A stretch of DNA of 64,000 bases from positions 84,281-148,280 of the forward strand of contig NZ_AFNV02000008.1 of assembly GCF_000215955.2 (NCBI RefSeq). The letters are read 5' to 3'. Below the pieces are notes generated by a model that did not search any database, was not told where the DNA came from, and saw nothing but the letters and a program-made list of their open reading frames with translations. Numbering within the stretch: the stretch's first letter is position 1; each line of letters opens with the position of its first letter. Shown piece by piece: positions 1 to 9,736 of this stretch. The DNA comes from Salinisphaera shabanensis E1L3A (GTDB lineage Bacteria; Pseudomonadota; Gammaproteobacteria; Nevskiales; Salinisphaeraceae). The position numbers and the translations under genes were made by a program.

Positions 1-2
1 TT

Positions 3-1022
3 ATGAGTCGTTCCATATCGCCGGCCGACGACATGCACGCTCCTGGGCGCAAGGTAGGCCTCGACGAAGTGCCGATAGTCGACTTCGCGCCGTATCTGAG
101 CGGAGACCCGGACGGTGAGCGCAGGGTCGTCGCTGAAGTCGATCACGCCCTGCGCGAGATCGGTTTCATGTATGTACGCAACGTCGGCTTTCCGGCGGCC
201 CTGCGCGATGACACCTTCGCGGCCATGCGGCGTTTCTTTGCCCGCGATGCGGGCTATAAGCAGCGATTGGCCTGGCTGACGCCCGAGTCGAACCGCGGCT
301 ATGTCGGTCCAGGTGTGCAGGCGCTGGACCCTCGTCGGCCGGGTGATCTCAAGGAAGCCTTTGATACCGGTGCCGAAGCGCAAGGCGCCGACGCCGCGCA
401 TGTGCCGTCGAATCGCTGGCCGGCGGATGATCCGTCGCTTCGCGCTACCGTGCTGGCGTACTACGAGGCATCGCTGGCGGCTGCGAAGATCATCCTGTCC
501 GCAATGGAGCGAGCGCTGTCGATCGCGCCCGGGACATTTACCGCAACCCACGATGCCTATGCCAATACGCTACGACTTCTACATTATCCGCCGGTGCCGC
601 ATGCCGGCCCGCAAGAAAATCAGATTCGTGCTGGCGCGCATACCGATTTCGGCAGCATTACCTTGCTGAGCCAACACGGTGAAGGCGGGTTGGAAGTACG
701 CAACAAGCGCGGTGAATGGTTGATGGCCCCGGCGATCAATGACGCGATGATCATTAACACCGGCGACTGCATGCAGCGTTGGACCAACAATGTATTCCGC
801 TCGACCGGCCACCGCGTCGCGCTGCCAAATGGTGTCGATACGAATACCTCGCGCTATTCGATCGCCTTCTTCTGCTCGCCGGCAGCGGACACCACCATCG
901 AGTGCCTACCCGGCTGCGAGCGCGCCGACGGCAGCGCGATATACCCGCCAATCACGGCCGGTAAGCATATTCTCAAGCGGCTCAACGAGACCTACGGCAC
1001 ACGCGACAAGGCGCGCAAATGA
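3..1022 (+). CDS. 2-oxoglutarate/Fe(II)-dependent oxygenase, isopenicillin N synthase-like
   Basis: A 339-residue non-haem iron oxygenase of the 2OG-Fe(II)/isopenicillin N synthase superfamily; the substrate cannot be read from sequence. The iron triad is visible as H213-x-D215 (in HTDFGS) and H270 (in TGHRV). R284-x-S286 (RYS) would bind the 2-oxoglutarate carboxylate. The N-terminal DIOX_N part (about residues 22-130) carries the usual VPIVDF start. It is cytosolic, with no signal peptide. A paralogue follows on the same strand. The start is at the very edge of the window, so an upstream start cannot be excluded; M11 is an alternative. Confidence 0.88.
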   Translation: MSRSISPADDMHAPGRKVGLDEVPIVDFAPYLSGDPDGERRVVAEVDHALREIGFMYVRNVGFPAALRDDTFAAMRRFFARDAGYKQRLAWLTPESNRGYVGPGVQALDPRRPGDLKEAFDTGAEAQGADAAHVPSNRWPADDPSLRATVLAYYEASLAAAKIILSAMERALSIAPGTFTATHDAYANTLRLLHYPPVPHAGPQENQIRAGAHTDFGSITLLSQHGEGGLEVRNKRGEWLMAPAINDAMIINTGDCMQRWTNNVFRSTGHRVALPNGVDTNTSRYSIAFFCSPAADTTIECLPGCERADGSAIYPPITAGKHILKRLNETYGTRDKARK

Positions 1023-1252
1023 AGCCGATGGCCGCTGCCGCGCCGGGGTGTCGTCGAACCACGAAACAGAAGGAGTCTTCGACTTACTGACGCTCAAAAC
1101 TCTTGCGCGCGTCGCCCGGCGCGATTTCGGCGTGGCCGATCGAATCAAACTATTCGATAGCACGCCTTTTATTCCACCGATCCGGTTTCGGCGGCCAGAA
1201 GGCAGGCGACTGCTTTCGAAAAACCGGTTCCTATATGCCAGGAGTACAGACG

Positions 1253-2236
1253 ATGGCAACCGCCAATGCCCACCACGCTGTTACCGATCTGCCGGTACCG
1301 GTTATCGATTTTTCTGCATTTACTGGCGGCGATACTAGCCGCCAGGCAGAGACTGCTGCCGAAATTTCGCGCGCCTGTCGCGAGATCGGATTCTTTTATC
1401 TGAAGCATCATGGCGTCGATGCTGCGCTGCTCGACGAGATGTTCGCCGCGTCGGCCGAATTCTTCGATCAGCCGGCCCAGATAAAGCAGGACGTTGCCTG
1501 GCAGTCTGCGGAAGAAAATCTCGGCTACGTCGCTATCGGCCGTGAAAGCCTCGATCCGAATCAGCCGGGCGATTTCAAGGAGGCGTTCAATATCAACGAA
1601 GATGATGCCATGAGCGGCGAGCACGCCCAGCGTCATCCCGCCAACCGCTGGCCACCGCGACCGCAAGCTTTCCGGCCCGTGATGGAGCGTTTCTTTCATG
1701 CCTGTGTGAATACTGCCGATGCGGTATTGCACGCCTTCGCCATCGCGCTGGAAACGCCCCGGGAATTCTTCGTCGAAAAACATGCAGCACACGACCACAC
1801 CATGCGGGTGCTGCACTATCCGGCGTTGGGCAAGGCAGGCCAGGACGATGCCGCGAAGCCGCGTGCCGGCGGGCATACCGATTACGGCAGCATCACCCTG
1901 TTATTCCAGGACGATGTGGGGGGGCTGGAAGTGCGTACCCTTGACGGTGAATGGCGCTTTGCGCCGCCGATTCCGGGCACCGTGCTGATTAACACCGGCG
2001 ATCTCATGCAACGCTGGACCAACGACGTGTTTCGCTCCACGCCGCATCGCGTCGGTGCATCGTTGGCTGAAAATGCTGAGCGCGATCGCTATTCGGTGGC
2101 GTTCTTCTGTCATCCCGATATGGACGCCGAAATCGCCTGTCTGGACAGTTGCCACGGCGAAAGCAAGCCGGCGAAATATCCGCCCATCACGGCGCACGAA
2201 CATCTCATGGAGCGCCTGGGTGCAACCTACGGCTGA
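1253..2236 (+). CDS. 2-oxoglutarate/Fe(II)-dependent oxygenase, second copy
   Basis: A 327-residue paralogue of the preceding oxygenase with the same plan: DIOX_N domain, then H208-x-D210 and H265 as iron ligands and R279-x-S281 for 2-oxoglutarate. The start at 1253 is chosen because AGGAG lies about 8 bases upstream and the protein then begins just before the conserved VPVIDF segment; the frame is open further upstream (1103) but without conserved sequence. Motif spacing and surrounding text are so alike that an old tandem duplication is likely. The 230-bp gap from the first copy suggests it has its own promoter. Substrate unknown. Confidence 0.88.
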   Translation: MATANAHHAVTDLPVPVIDFSAFTGGDTSRQAETAAEISRACREIGFFYLKHHGVDAALLDEMFAASAEFFDQPAQIKQDVAWQSAEENLGYVAIGRESLDPNQPGDFKEAFNINEDDAMSGEHAQRHPANRWPPRPQAFRPVMERFFHACVNTADAVLHAFAIALETPREFFVEKHAAHDHTMRVLHYPALGKAGQDDAAKPRAGGHTDYGSITLLFQDDVGGLEVRTLDGEWRFAPPIPGTVLINTGDLMQRWTNDVFRSTPHRVGASLAENAERDRYSVAFFCHPDMDAEIACLDSCHGESKPAKYPPITAHEHLMERLGATYG

Positions 2237-2339
2237 GGCCTGACGCACGTTTTCTAAAGTGTAAGCATCTCTGCCCATGGTCGGCCTTTGTCGATTGCGG
2301 GCTTACTGCGGCCTTGCCGTCGACCAACAAATTATTGCT

Positions 2340-2531
2340 ATGAGTAAAACCCCGAACGCCGAGGATCTCGGCGGCAAATGGATCTGTATCGTCTGTGCCT
2401 TCGTTTACGATCCCGTCGAAGGCGACCCGGACTCGGGTATTGAGCCGGGCACGCCGTTCGCGGATATCCCCGATGATTGGGAATGTCCGGACTGTGGCGT
2501 GACCAAAGATGATTTCGAGCCAATGGATTAG
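2340..2531 (+). CDS. Rubredoxin
   Basis: A 63-residue one-iron electron carrier. The two iron-binding knuckles are C-I-V-C near the N-terminus and C-P-D-C near the C-terminus, separated by the acidic YDPVEGDP and GTPF segments typical of rubredoxins. The domain starts about ten residues after the ATG at 2340, which fits the family; the longer frame from 2277 adds unrelated residues. Rubredoxins serve alkane hydroxylases and other oxygenases. Here it follows two 2OG oxygenases, which do not normally need one, so a link to them is only positional. Confidence 0.93.
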   Translation: MSKTPNAEDLGGKWICIVCAFVYDPVEGDPDSGIEPGTPFADIPDDWECPDCGVTKDDFEPMD

Positions 2532-2712
2532 ACTCTGTTGCGCGCTGCACTCTTCGCGCTCGAACCGAACGATTATCTCGGCGTCGCGGCCGTACCACTT
2601 GCGCTGCTGATAGGCCTAATACCGATCGCTGTCGGGTAGTTTGGATTCGGCGTTTTGGTCGATTTCGTTAGCTGTCGCACTGCAATTGATCAGTTCGCGC
2701 AACGCGCGTTTT

Positions 2713-4833
2713 CTATTGCTGAGGCCGGGTTCTGATACGCGTTGAGCGGTTTAAAAAAGCCGAAAAGGCATCCGCGTCGACGGCCGGGCTGAACAGATAT
2801 CCTTGCACCTGGTCGCAATGAAGCTCGGCGAGTGTGCTCAGCTGTGATTCGAGTTCCACGCCTTCGGCGACGACGTCGAGCTTGAGGGAGTGGGCAAGAT
2901 CGATGATCGACCGCACGATCGCATTGCCATGATCGACGTTTTGGCCCAGGCGTGCGACGAAGGCGCGATCGATCTTGAGCTGGTCTATCGGCAGGTCCCG
3001 CAGGTACGACATGCTCGACAAGCCCGTGCCGAAGTCGTCGATCGATATACGAATGCCGAGGTTACGCAATGTGCCCAGCGTATCCAGGGCCTGTTCTATC
3101 TCCGGAACCGCAGCGGTTTCGGTGATCTCGCAGATCAGATCTCTTGCGGAAAGCTCGAATTCAGACAGCATCGAGGCGATGAAATCGGGCAGGTCGGGGT
3201 CACGAAGACAGCTGGCCGACAGGTTGAACGCAATCGGCGGCACCAGCAGTCCCTTGCTGCGCCAGTCGCGCATGTCGGAACAAATAGCACGCAACATGCA
3301 GTTTTGTAGATCACTGATTTGGCGAGATCGTTCGGCGATGGCGATAAACCGATCCGGCGGGACGAAACCCTCGGTCGGGTGCTGCCAGCGCGCTAATGCT
3401 TCGGCGCCGACCAGTCGGCGTGTACGTACGTCGTACTTGGGTTGGTAATACGGCAGGATCTGCCCGCGATCGATCGCGTTACCTAGCTCGTTCTGAATCG
3501 TGACATCACGCTCTACGCGCTGGGCCAGCTCGGAGGTGAAGAACGCATATTGATCGCGGCCGGCCCGTTTGGCGCTGTACATCGCCATGTTGGATGCCGT
3601 AAGTAGGCCGGACGCGTCGTAGGCATCGATGGGGTAGCGGGCCACGCCAATGCTGCCCGAAAGACGTGTCTGCCCGTAGTCGATTTCTCGGATGAGCGCG
3701 AGCAAACGCTCGCAGGTCCGATGTAACGTGCGGCTGCCGACATCGCCTGTCATCAAGATCAGGAACTCGTCGCCGCCGACACGAGCAACCGTATCGCTTG
3801 GCGGTGCGGATTGGCTCATGGCATGGGCCAGGCGCGTGAGCAGGGTATCGCCGGCGTCGTGCCCCAGGCTGTCATTGACCAGTTTGAAACGGTCCAGGCC
3901 GATATGTAGGAGTGCGACCCGCTGACGATCCGTGTGCGCTGACTCGATCGCCTGTTCCAGGCGTTCGCGCAGTAGTTGTCGATTGCCGAGGTTGGTGAGC
4001 GGGTCGTGACGGTTGGCGTGGTGCAGTTGCACATTGGCCATCTGAAGCGACTGCACAAGTTGTGCGGTTCGATTTTCCATGCGTCGATCCAGCGCGATGG
4101 CCACGAGCATGGTTGCGAGCAGAAGCAGGCTTGTATTGCAGATCAACAAGGCAAGCCAGCGCCAGTCCAGTTCGCTGGCGGCCGCGCTCGTGCTTGAGGC
4201 CGGGAAATCGGCAGCCTGCATGCCCGTGTAATGCATACCGGCGACGCCGATACCCAGCAGCAGCGCGCCGGCAGACTTGCGCCCGAACTCGCTCAGCCCC
4301 CCGGATGTCGGCAAAGCGAAGCCGATGCGTAAAGCCCAGGCACAGGCCGCCAGCACGATGGCGATCGACACCGCGACCCACGCTCGGTCGTAGAGGACGG
4401 CCGGCGTAATATGCATGGCCGACATACCCAGGTAGTGCATGGTGACGATCGCACCGGCCAAGGACAGGCTGCCGCCGAGCAGCCGGGCCAGGGTCAACCG
4501 TTGATGGGCCAGCAGCGCCAGCGCCACGAGCGAACCCATGACACTCAAGAGCCAGGACAAGGCCGTCATGTCGGCTCGGAAGCCGATATCGATGGGTAGC
4601 TCGAAGGCAAGCATGCCAATGAAGTGCATCGACCAGATGCCGGTTCCCATGGCAATAGCGCCGGCGGCGAGCCAGCCATAGAGCAAAACACCCTGCGTCG
4701 AGCGTATGCGGCCGACCAGATCGAGCGCCGTATAGGAGGCCACGACCACGATCACAAGTGACGCCGCAACCAGTCGATCGTCGTAAGTCCCGATTAAAAA
4801 ATCCATCCCCGCCCCCACAGCGCGTCGCAACAT
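2713..4833 (-). CDS. MHYT-GGDEF-EAL membrane signalling protein
   Basis: A 706-residue cyclic-di-GMP protein of the inner membrane. The N-terminal half (about 1-250) is an MHYT sensor with several transmembrane segments and repeated M-H-[YF] motifs (MHFIGM, MHYLGM, MHYTGM), a family proposed to bind copper or a gas. A diguanylate cyclase domain (about 270-430) has an intact GGDEF motif (VGGDEFL) but no RxxD inhibitory site just before it. The C-terminal phosphodiesterase domain (about 445-695) has EALAR and DDFGTG, so both activities look possible. The alternative start M10 (4806) begins nearer the usual MHYT sequence. Single gene. Confidence 0.9.
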   Translation of the reverse strand: MLRRAVGAGMDFLIGTYDDRLVAASLVIVVVASYTALDLVGRIRSTQGVLLYGWLAAGAIAMGTGIWSMHFIGMLAFELPIDIGFRADMTALSWLLSVMGSLVALALLAHQRLTLARLLGGSLSLAGAIVTMHYLGMSAMHITPAVLYDRAWVAVSIAIVLAACAWALRIGFALPTSGGLSEFGRKSAGALLLGIGVAGMHYTGMQAADFPASSTSAAASELDWRWLALLICNTSLLLLATMLVAIALDRRMENRTAQLVQSLQMANVQLHHANRHDPLTNLGNRQLLRERLEQAIESAHTDRQRVALLHIGLDRFKLVNDSLGHDAGDTLLTRLAHAMSQSAPPSDTVARVGGDEFLILMTGDVGSRTLHRTCERLLALIREIDYGQTRLSGSIGVARYPIDAYDASGLLTASNMAMYSAKRAGRDQYAFFTSELAQRVERDVTIQNELGNAIDRGQILPYYQPKYDVRTRRLVGAEALARWQHPTEGFVPPDRFIAIAERSRQISDLQNCMLRAICSDMRDWRSKGLLVPPIAFNLSASCLRDPDLPDFIASMLSEFELSARDLICEITETAAVPEIEQALDTLGTLRNLGIRISIDDFGTGLSSMSYLRDLPIDQLKIDRAFVARLGQNVDHGNAIVRSIIDLAHSLKLDVVAEGVELESQLSTLAELHCDQVQGYLFSPAVDADAFSAFLNRSTRIRTRPQQ

Positions 4834-4923
4834 TTGTCTGGGCTGTCTTCCGGTTCGTGCGGCTGCGACTCATCCGTTTATAGGGAGTACGACTTTTTTT
4901 GTCTACAACGCATTGGAATCGAG

Positions 4924-4943
4924 CCCGGTGCGGACGCACCGGG
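4924..4943 (-). terminator. Hairpin downstream of the crotonase gene, possible terminator
   Basis: A 9-bp perfect stem (CCCGGTGCG / CGCACCGGG) with a minimal loop lies 46 bases past the stop of the minus-strand crotonase gene. There is no T-run after it on that strand, so intrinsic termination is uncertain. Confidence 0.4.
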
Positions 4944-4988
4944 TCTTTCGCTTGGCTTATCGGCTACGACCACGTTTGCGCTCTGGAT

Positions 4989-5849
4989 TCATTCGAACGG
5001 CGGCTCATGCTGCCAATCGAAAAAATCCGGCATATCAGTCGATACACGGTTGGGGAACTTCGCCGGGCGCTTTTCCAGGAATGAAGAAACCCCTTCCTTG
5101 GCGTCGTCCGAGCGACCGCGGGCGCGAATGGCCTGGCTATCGATACGGTGGGCATCCATCGGATGGCCTTCGGCGTGCATGCGCCATAGCAGCTGGCGTG
5201 TCATCGCAATCGATACCGGCGCGCTTTCGTCGGTGAGTTCATGGGCGAGCGCTACGGCAGCACCATAGAGATCGTCGGGTGCATGCAGCGAACGCACGAG
5301 GCCTCGCTCATGTGCTTCGGTGGCGGGGAAAACGCGGCCGGAGTAACACCATTCCAGGGCGGTCGAAAGCCCGACTGTGCGCGTGAGAAACCACGACGAG
5401 GCGGCTTCGAGTGTGATGCCGCGGCGCGCAAACACAAAGCCGAACTTTGCGTTGTCGGCGGCGATACGGATGTCCATGGGCAGCTGCATTGTCGCACCGA
5501 TGCCGACGGCGGCGCCGTTGATTGCGCCGATCACGGGTTTGAGGCTGCGAAAGATACGCAGGGTCACCTGCCCGCCGCCGTCGCGCCGGCCGTCCACGCC
5601 CTTGCGTTTGTCGTAGTCGAAGGTATCGCCGCCCGACGACAGGTCGGCGCCTGCACAAAAGGCGCGGCCCCGCCCGGTGACAATCACGGCGCGCACGTCG
5701 TCGTTGGCGTCGGTGTGATCGAAGGCCGCGATCATTTCGTCTTTCATCTGCGGCGTGAATGCGTTCATTTTCTCGGGCCGATCCAGCCAGAGGGTGGCGA
5801 TTCCGTCTTCGATGTCGAGTGAAATCGTGGTGAAATCCAAAGAGCTCAT
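4989..5849 (-). CDS. Crotonase / enoyl-CoA hydratase family protein
   Basis: A 286-residue crotonase-fold acyl-CoA enzyme. The oxyanion-hole segments are present (RAFCAGADL at 62-70 and NGAAVGIGA near 111-119). The start has a perfect AAGGAGG ribosome site about 11 bases upstream. By alignment to rat mitochondrial enoyl-CoA hydratase, the two catalytic glutamates are absent: one position is T120 (ATMQLPMD) and the other F140 (GFVFARRG). A glutamate occurs slightly later (E148, LEAASSW). This FARRG-LEAASSW subgroup is common among uncharacterised crotonases, so the reaction may be isomerisation, hydrolysis or hydration with another base. It is divergent from the thioesterase gene at 6051. Confidence 0.85.
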   Translation of the reverse strand: MSSLDFTTISLDIEDGIATLWLDRPEKMNAFTPQMKDEMIAAFDHTDANDDVRAVIVTGRGRAFCAGADLSSGGDTFDYDKRKGVDGRRDGGGQVTLRIFRSLKPVIGAINGAAVGIGATMQLPMDIRIAADNAKFGFVFARRGITLEAASSWFLTRTVGLSTALEWCYSGRVFPATEAHERGLVRSLHAPDDLYGAAVALAHELTDESAPVSIAMTRQLLWRMHAEGHPMDAHRIDSQAIRARGRSDDAKEGVSSFLEKRPAKFPNRVSTDMPDFFDWQHEPPFE

Positions 5850-6050
5850 GGGCTATCAGCCTCCTTTTTATACGCTTGTTCTACCGGTAAGCGGCGGTGT
5901 CGGCATCATCGCATCGCCACGGCCTAGAGCCCATGCCGGTTAATGGAAAAATCGCGATATTGCGCGAGCACGACATGCAAGCGGTGTCGTTGTCGGGTGA
6001 TAATCACGGGTTTTCAAGCGCTGAAACGGCTCGGCACCAAGGAATCGATC

Positions 6051-6959
6051 GTGAAATTGCAATCCTGGCAAAGCGACCCTGAGCGCTACGATTTCCGCCA
6101 TACGCTTGTGCCGCAATACAGCCATATGGATACCATTCGCCACGTCAATAACGTTGCGGCGCATGGTATGCATCTCGAGGTCCGGGTGCGTCATCAACTG
6201 GCGGTGCTTGGCCAGGAGAGCCTCTTCTCGGACGACGTGTTGCTGCGCCCGCAACGCACGGTTACGCATTTTCTGCGTGAAACCCATTTTCCGCACGATG
6301 TACTGTGTACAGCGCGTCTCATCGCCGTCGAGCGCGACGGGTATCACGTGGCTACGGCTTTGTTTCAGCAGGGTGAATGCGTTGGCGTACAGCAGGCTTG
6401 GATTGGGGCATGGGAACGTGATGGCTGGCGGGCGCTGCCGCCTGCGACTTACGACGCGCTCGTAGCGCCGCTCTCGGCTACGCCGGCAACGATAGACGAC
6501 TGGCCTGAGAAGCCGCTGACGCAGGTCGATATGAGCGACTATCCGGTGGCCGCCGAAATTTCCGGTCGCTATGCCGATCTCGATCCGGATGTCGTGATCG
6601 GCGAACTCGCCATATCGCGTTTCGCCGAGCAATCCCGAGCCGGCACGCTCAAGCCGATTCGTAACGACCCTGCGCTGGGCCTGCTGGTGGCGAGTGTCGA
6701 TCTGAGCTATCACCACTGGCGCCGTGGGGCGGCGGCTGCGCAGGTCACCTGCGGCGTTGAGCGAATCGGCAACAGCTCGTTTGCGCTGGCTGGAGCCGTC
6801 GCCGTAGATTCGGTGCGTCTGGCCAGCGTGCGCAGCACGATGGTGCTGATCGATCGTGCGCAGCGCCGACCGACACCGATCGACGCGCCGCTGCGGCGAG
6901 CGATGGGACCTTTATCCATCGATACGCACGCGGTTCAAGCGTGTATGGGCGAATCGTGA
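6051..6959 (+). CDS. Double-hotdog acyl-CoA thioesterase-like protein
   Basis: A 302-residue protein with two thioesterase-like halves: an N-terminal part with YSHMDTIRHVNNVA (4HBT-like, with the Asp and the His-Val-Asn-Asn motif) and a C-terminal part from about residue 170. It probably hydrolyses or binds acyl-CoA. The GTG start at 6051 is chosen because AAGGA lies 7 bases upstream and the upstream frame (from 5943) codes for an unconserved, cysteine-rich stretch. It lies divergent from the crotonase, suggesting a shared acyl-CoA role, but that is inference. Confidence 0.72.
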   Translation: MKLQSWQSDPERYDFRHTLVPQYSHMDTIRHVNNVAAHGMHLEVRVRHQLAVLGQESLFSDDVLLRPQRTVTHFLRETHFPHDVLCTARLIAVERDGYHVATALFQQGECVGVQQAWIGAWERDGWRALPPATYDALVAPLSATPATIDDWPEKPLTQVDMSDYPVAAEISGRYADLDPDVVIGELAISRFAEQSRAGTLKPIRNDPALGLLVASVDLSYHHWRRGAAAAQVTCGVERIGNSSFALAGAVAVDSVRLASVRSTMVLIDRAQRRPTPIDAPLRRAMGPLSIDTHAVQACMGES

Positions 6960-7272
6960 ACGACAGCGTGGCCCGTTTCAGCAGCACGCCGCACGGCCTG
7001 CCTCGCAGGAGTCGGGCGGCTTCTGCTAATATCCGCGCGCTCGGCGCGCCGGCCTCGGTGCCATATCGTATTCAGGTTGGCCGACCCGACCGAGCATAGC
7101 CGCGCCAACGCATTCGCGATTGTCAGCTCGTGCGCCCACGGTTGCTGGCTCGGCGCTTGCTTACCCGAGAAGAAGACATACGCCCGGCGCTGTTAGATCC
7201 AGCGCAACGACACCGTCGCCGCGCCACACGGCCGTGCGGGCGCGCCGTGTCGTCACGCCAGCACGAGACACG
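6960..7272. other. Non-coding gap upstream of the SulP gene
   Basis: These 313 bases hold no convincing gene. A TAATAT hexamer near 7029 could be a -10 element, and GC-rich inverted sequence (GCGCGC, GGCGCGCCGG) follows it. The SulP frame is open back to a TTG at 7120, but that extension is rich in Arg, Ala and Pro and looks non-coding. Confidence 0.5.
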
Positions 7273-8760
7273 ATGATTCAATCGATACGACAAACCTGGT
7301 TTTCCAACATTCGCGCCGACGTGCTCGCCGGTACGGTGGTCGCCCTGGCGTTGATCCCAGAGGCGATTGCCTTTTCCATCATCGCCGGGGTCGATCCGAA
7401 GGTCGGCCTCTATGCCTCCTTCTGTATCTGCGTGGTGATTGCGTTCGCCGGCGGGCGCCCGGGCATGGTGTCGGCGGCCACGGGGGCGATGGCGCTGCTC
7501 ATGACCACGCTGGTGGCTGAGCACGGCCTGCAGTATCTGCTGGCGGCGACCCTGCTTACCGGCGTGCTGCAGATTGTTGCTGGCGTACTACGCTTGGGCG
7601 AGCTGATGCGGTTCGTGTCTCGCTCCGTAGTCACGGGCTTCGTCAACGCACTGGCCATTCTCATCTTTATGGCGCAGCTGCCGGAGCTGACCGGCGTGAC
7701 CTGGCATGTGTATGCCATGACCGCGGCCGGTCTGGGCATCATCTATCTGTTTCCCTACGTGCCGGTCATCGGGCGCATGCTGCCGTCGCCGCTGATCTGC
7801 ATTCTCGTGCTCACCGGCGTGTACATGGCCAGCGATCTGGGTATCAACACGGTCGGCGACATGGGTGAGCTGCCGGATACGTTGCCGGTCTTCCTGTGGC
7901 CCGACGTGCCGCTGAATATGGAAACGTTCTGGATCATCCTGCCGTATTCGATCATGTTGACCGTGGTCGGCCTGATGGAATCGATGATGACGGCCACGAT
8001 CGTGGACGATCTCACCGATACCGGCAGCGACAAGAACCGCGAATGTCGCGGCCAGGGCATCGCCAACATCGGCGCCGGCCTGCTGGGCGGCATGGCCGGT
8101 TGCGGCATGATTGGCCAGTCGGTGATCAACATCAAATCCGGCGGGCGGACCCGTCTGTCCACGCTCACCGCCGGCATCGTGTTGCTCGTCATGGTGGTGT
8201 TTCTTTCCGACTGGGTGTCGCTCATTCCCATGGCCGCACTCGTGGCGGTGATGATCATGGTCTCGATCGGCACTTTCAGCTGGGAGTCGCTGCGGGACAT
8301 GCGCAAGCACCCGATGAGCACGAATGTGGTGATGGTTACGGTGGTCGTCGTCGTGGTGGCGACCCACAACCTGGCGATTGGCGTGTTCGTGGGCGTGCTG
8401 CTGTCGTCGCTGTTCTTTGCCAACAAGGTCGGCCGGCTGCTTTATATCGGCAGTACCGAAACTGACGATGGGCGGTCGCGCGAATATGAAGTGGTCGGGC
8501 AGGTATTTTTCACCTCGGCCGAGCAATTCGTGGCCGGCTTCGATTTCAAGGAAGCGCTCGATCATGTGCGTATCGACCTGCGGCGCGCGCACTTCTGGGA
8601 TATCACCGCGGTCGGCGCGCTCGACAAGGTCGTACTGAAATTCCGGCGCGAAGGCGCCGAGGTCGATGTGGTGGGGCTTAACGAGGCCAGTGCCACGCTG
8701 GTCGATCGTATTGCTGTGCACGACAAACCCGACGCTGAGAAACTGCTCGGCGGCCATTAG
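7273..8760 (+). CDS. SulP family anion transporter with STAS domain
   Basis: A 495-residue inner-membrane SulP/SLC26 transporter. The hallmark N-terminal stretch (about residues 14-50, with [14 protein letters not shown]) begins the membrane domain of many hydrophobic helices, which runs to about residue 390. A cytosolic STAS domain (about 400-485, with ALDKVV and a conserved Asp-rich strand) follows. Substrates of the family include sulfate, bicarbonate and dicarboxylates; it cannot be resolved here. ATG 7273 is preferred over an upstream TTG because the family motif starts soon after it. A universal stress protein follows after 26 bases and is probably co-transcribed. Confidence 0.9.
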   Translation: MIQSIRQTWFSNIRADVLAGTVVALALIPEAIAFSIIAGVDPKVGLYASFCICVVIAFAGGRPGMVSAATGAMALLMTTLVAEHGLQYLLAATLLTGVLQIVAGVLRLGELMRFVSRSVVTGFVNALAILIFMAQLPELTGVTWHVYAMTAAGLGIIYLFPYVPVIGRMLPSPLICILVLTGVYMASDLGINTVGDMGELPDTLPVFLWPDVPLNMETFWIILPYSIMLTVVGLMESMMTATIVDDLTDTGSDKNRECRGQGIANIGAGLLGGMAGCGMIGQSVINIKSGGRTRLSTLTAGIVLLVMVVFLSDWVSLIPMAALVAVMIMVSIGTFSWESLRDMRKHPMSTNVVMVTVVVVVVATHNLAIGVFVGVLLSSLFFANKVGRLLYIGSTETDDGRSREYEVVGQVFFTSAEQFVAGFDFKEALDHVRIDLRRAHFWDITAVGALDKVVLKFRREGAEVDVVGLNEASATLVDRIAVHDKPDAEKLLGGH

Positions 8761-8786
8761 CACCCACAAGAAATCGAGGAGATGTC

Positions 8787-9644
8787 ATGAGCGAGCGCCA
8801 CGTCACCGCATGTATTGACGGTTCGGCTTATTCGCCCGCGGTGTGCGACGCAGCCGCCTGGGCCAGTCTGCGCCTGGGTATCGGGCTGACTTTCGTGCAC
8901 GTCATCGACAAGGCCGGCCGAGTTGCCGAGTCCGATGTGAGCGGCCAGATCGGCCTGGGTTCGCGCGAACATCTGCTGGCCGAGTTGGCCCAGCTCGATG
9001 AACAGCGTGCCCGCCTGGAACGCGAGCAGGGCCGGCTCATGCTCGAAGCCGCCTGTGAGCGCGCTGCTGCGGACGGCGTTGCCAATGCCGCATCACGCCA
9101 GCGCCATGGCGCGCTCGCCGAAACTCTGGTCGAACTCGAGGGTGCGACACGCCTGCTCGTGATCGGCAAACGCGGCGAGACGGCAGACACGGCGCACGAG
9201 CATCTCGGCTCGAATCTCGAGCGCGTGATTCGTTCGTTGCATTGCCCGATGCTGATCACGCCGCCCGGCTTTACCGCGCCCAAGCGGATTGTCGTCGCGT
9301 TTGATGGCAGTCGGACCTCGAAGGCGATGATCGAACGTATTGCTGCCAGTCCGCTGTTTGCCGATGTGGTGTGCCATCTGGTCTTTGTCGGTGAGGCCAG
9401 CGACGAATGCCGAAAGAAACTGGACGACGCCAAGGCTGCGCTCGACCGTGTGTGTGCCCAAGTGACCATCGCCGTCCTCGACGGGGAAGTGGAAGCCAGT
9501 CTGCGAGCCTATGAGCAGTCCAACGATATCGACATGCTGGTTATGGGCGCCTATGGCCATTCGCGTATTCGGCATCTTCTGGTTGGCAGTACGACCACCG
9601 AGATGATTCGCCGCGCGACGCTGCCGGTGCTGATTCTGCGCTAG
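8787..9644 (+). CDS. Tandem-domain universal stress protein (UspA family)
   Basis: A 285-residue cytosolic protein with two UspA folds (about 1-150 and 165-285). The second has the ATP-binding signature near its C-terminus, G-A-Y-G-H-S followed by GSTT. The ribosome site GAGGAGA is strong. It lies 26 bases after the SulP gene and is followed by a clear terminator, so the two form a transcription unit. SulP-Usp pairs are common and Usp domains may regulate the transporter; that role is inferred from context. Confidence 0.9.
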   Translation: MSERHVTACIDGSAYSPAVCDAAAWASLRLGIGLTFVHVIDKAGRVAESDVSGQIGLGSREHLLAELAQLDEQRARLEREQGRLMLEAACERAAADGVANAASRQRHGALAETLVELEGATRLLVIGKRGETADTAHEHLGSNLERVIRSLHCPMLITPPGFTAPKRIVVAFDGSRTSKAMIERIAASPLFADVVCHLVFVGEASDECRKKLDDAKAALDRVCAQVTIAVLDGEVEASLRAYEQSNDIDMLVMGAYGHSRIRHLLVGSTTTEMIRRATLPVLILR

Positions 9645-9665
9645 CGTGCGTTAGCCGCAGGCAAG

Positions 9666-9694
9666 AAAAAGGGGCGATTTATCGCCCCTTTTTT
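9666..9694 (+). terminator. Bidirectional rho-independent terminator
   Basis: GGGGCGAT and ATCGCCCC form a perfect 8-bp stem around a two-base loop, with A5 before and T6 after. It lies between the convergent Usp and alcohol dehydrogenase genes; because A and T runs flank it on both sides it can serve both strands. Confidence 0.93.
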
Positions 9695-9736
9695 ATTTAA
9701 GCCGCAAGGCTGTGCTGCTGTGTCACGTAGCCTTTA

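Noticed and set aside
7588..8769. Open frame opposite the SulP transporter
   Set aside because: Very rich in His, Asp and Arg as expected from reading hydrophobic codons backward.
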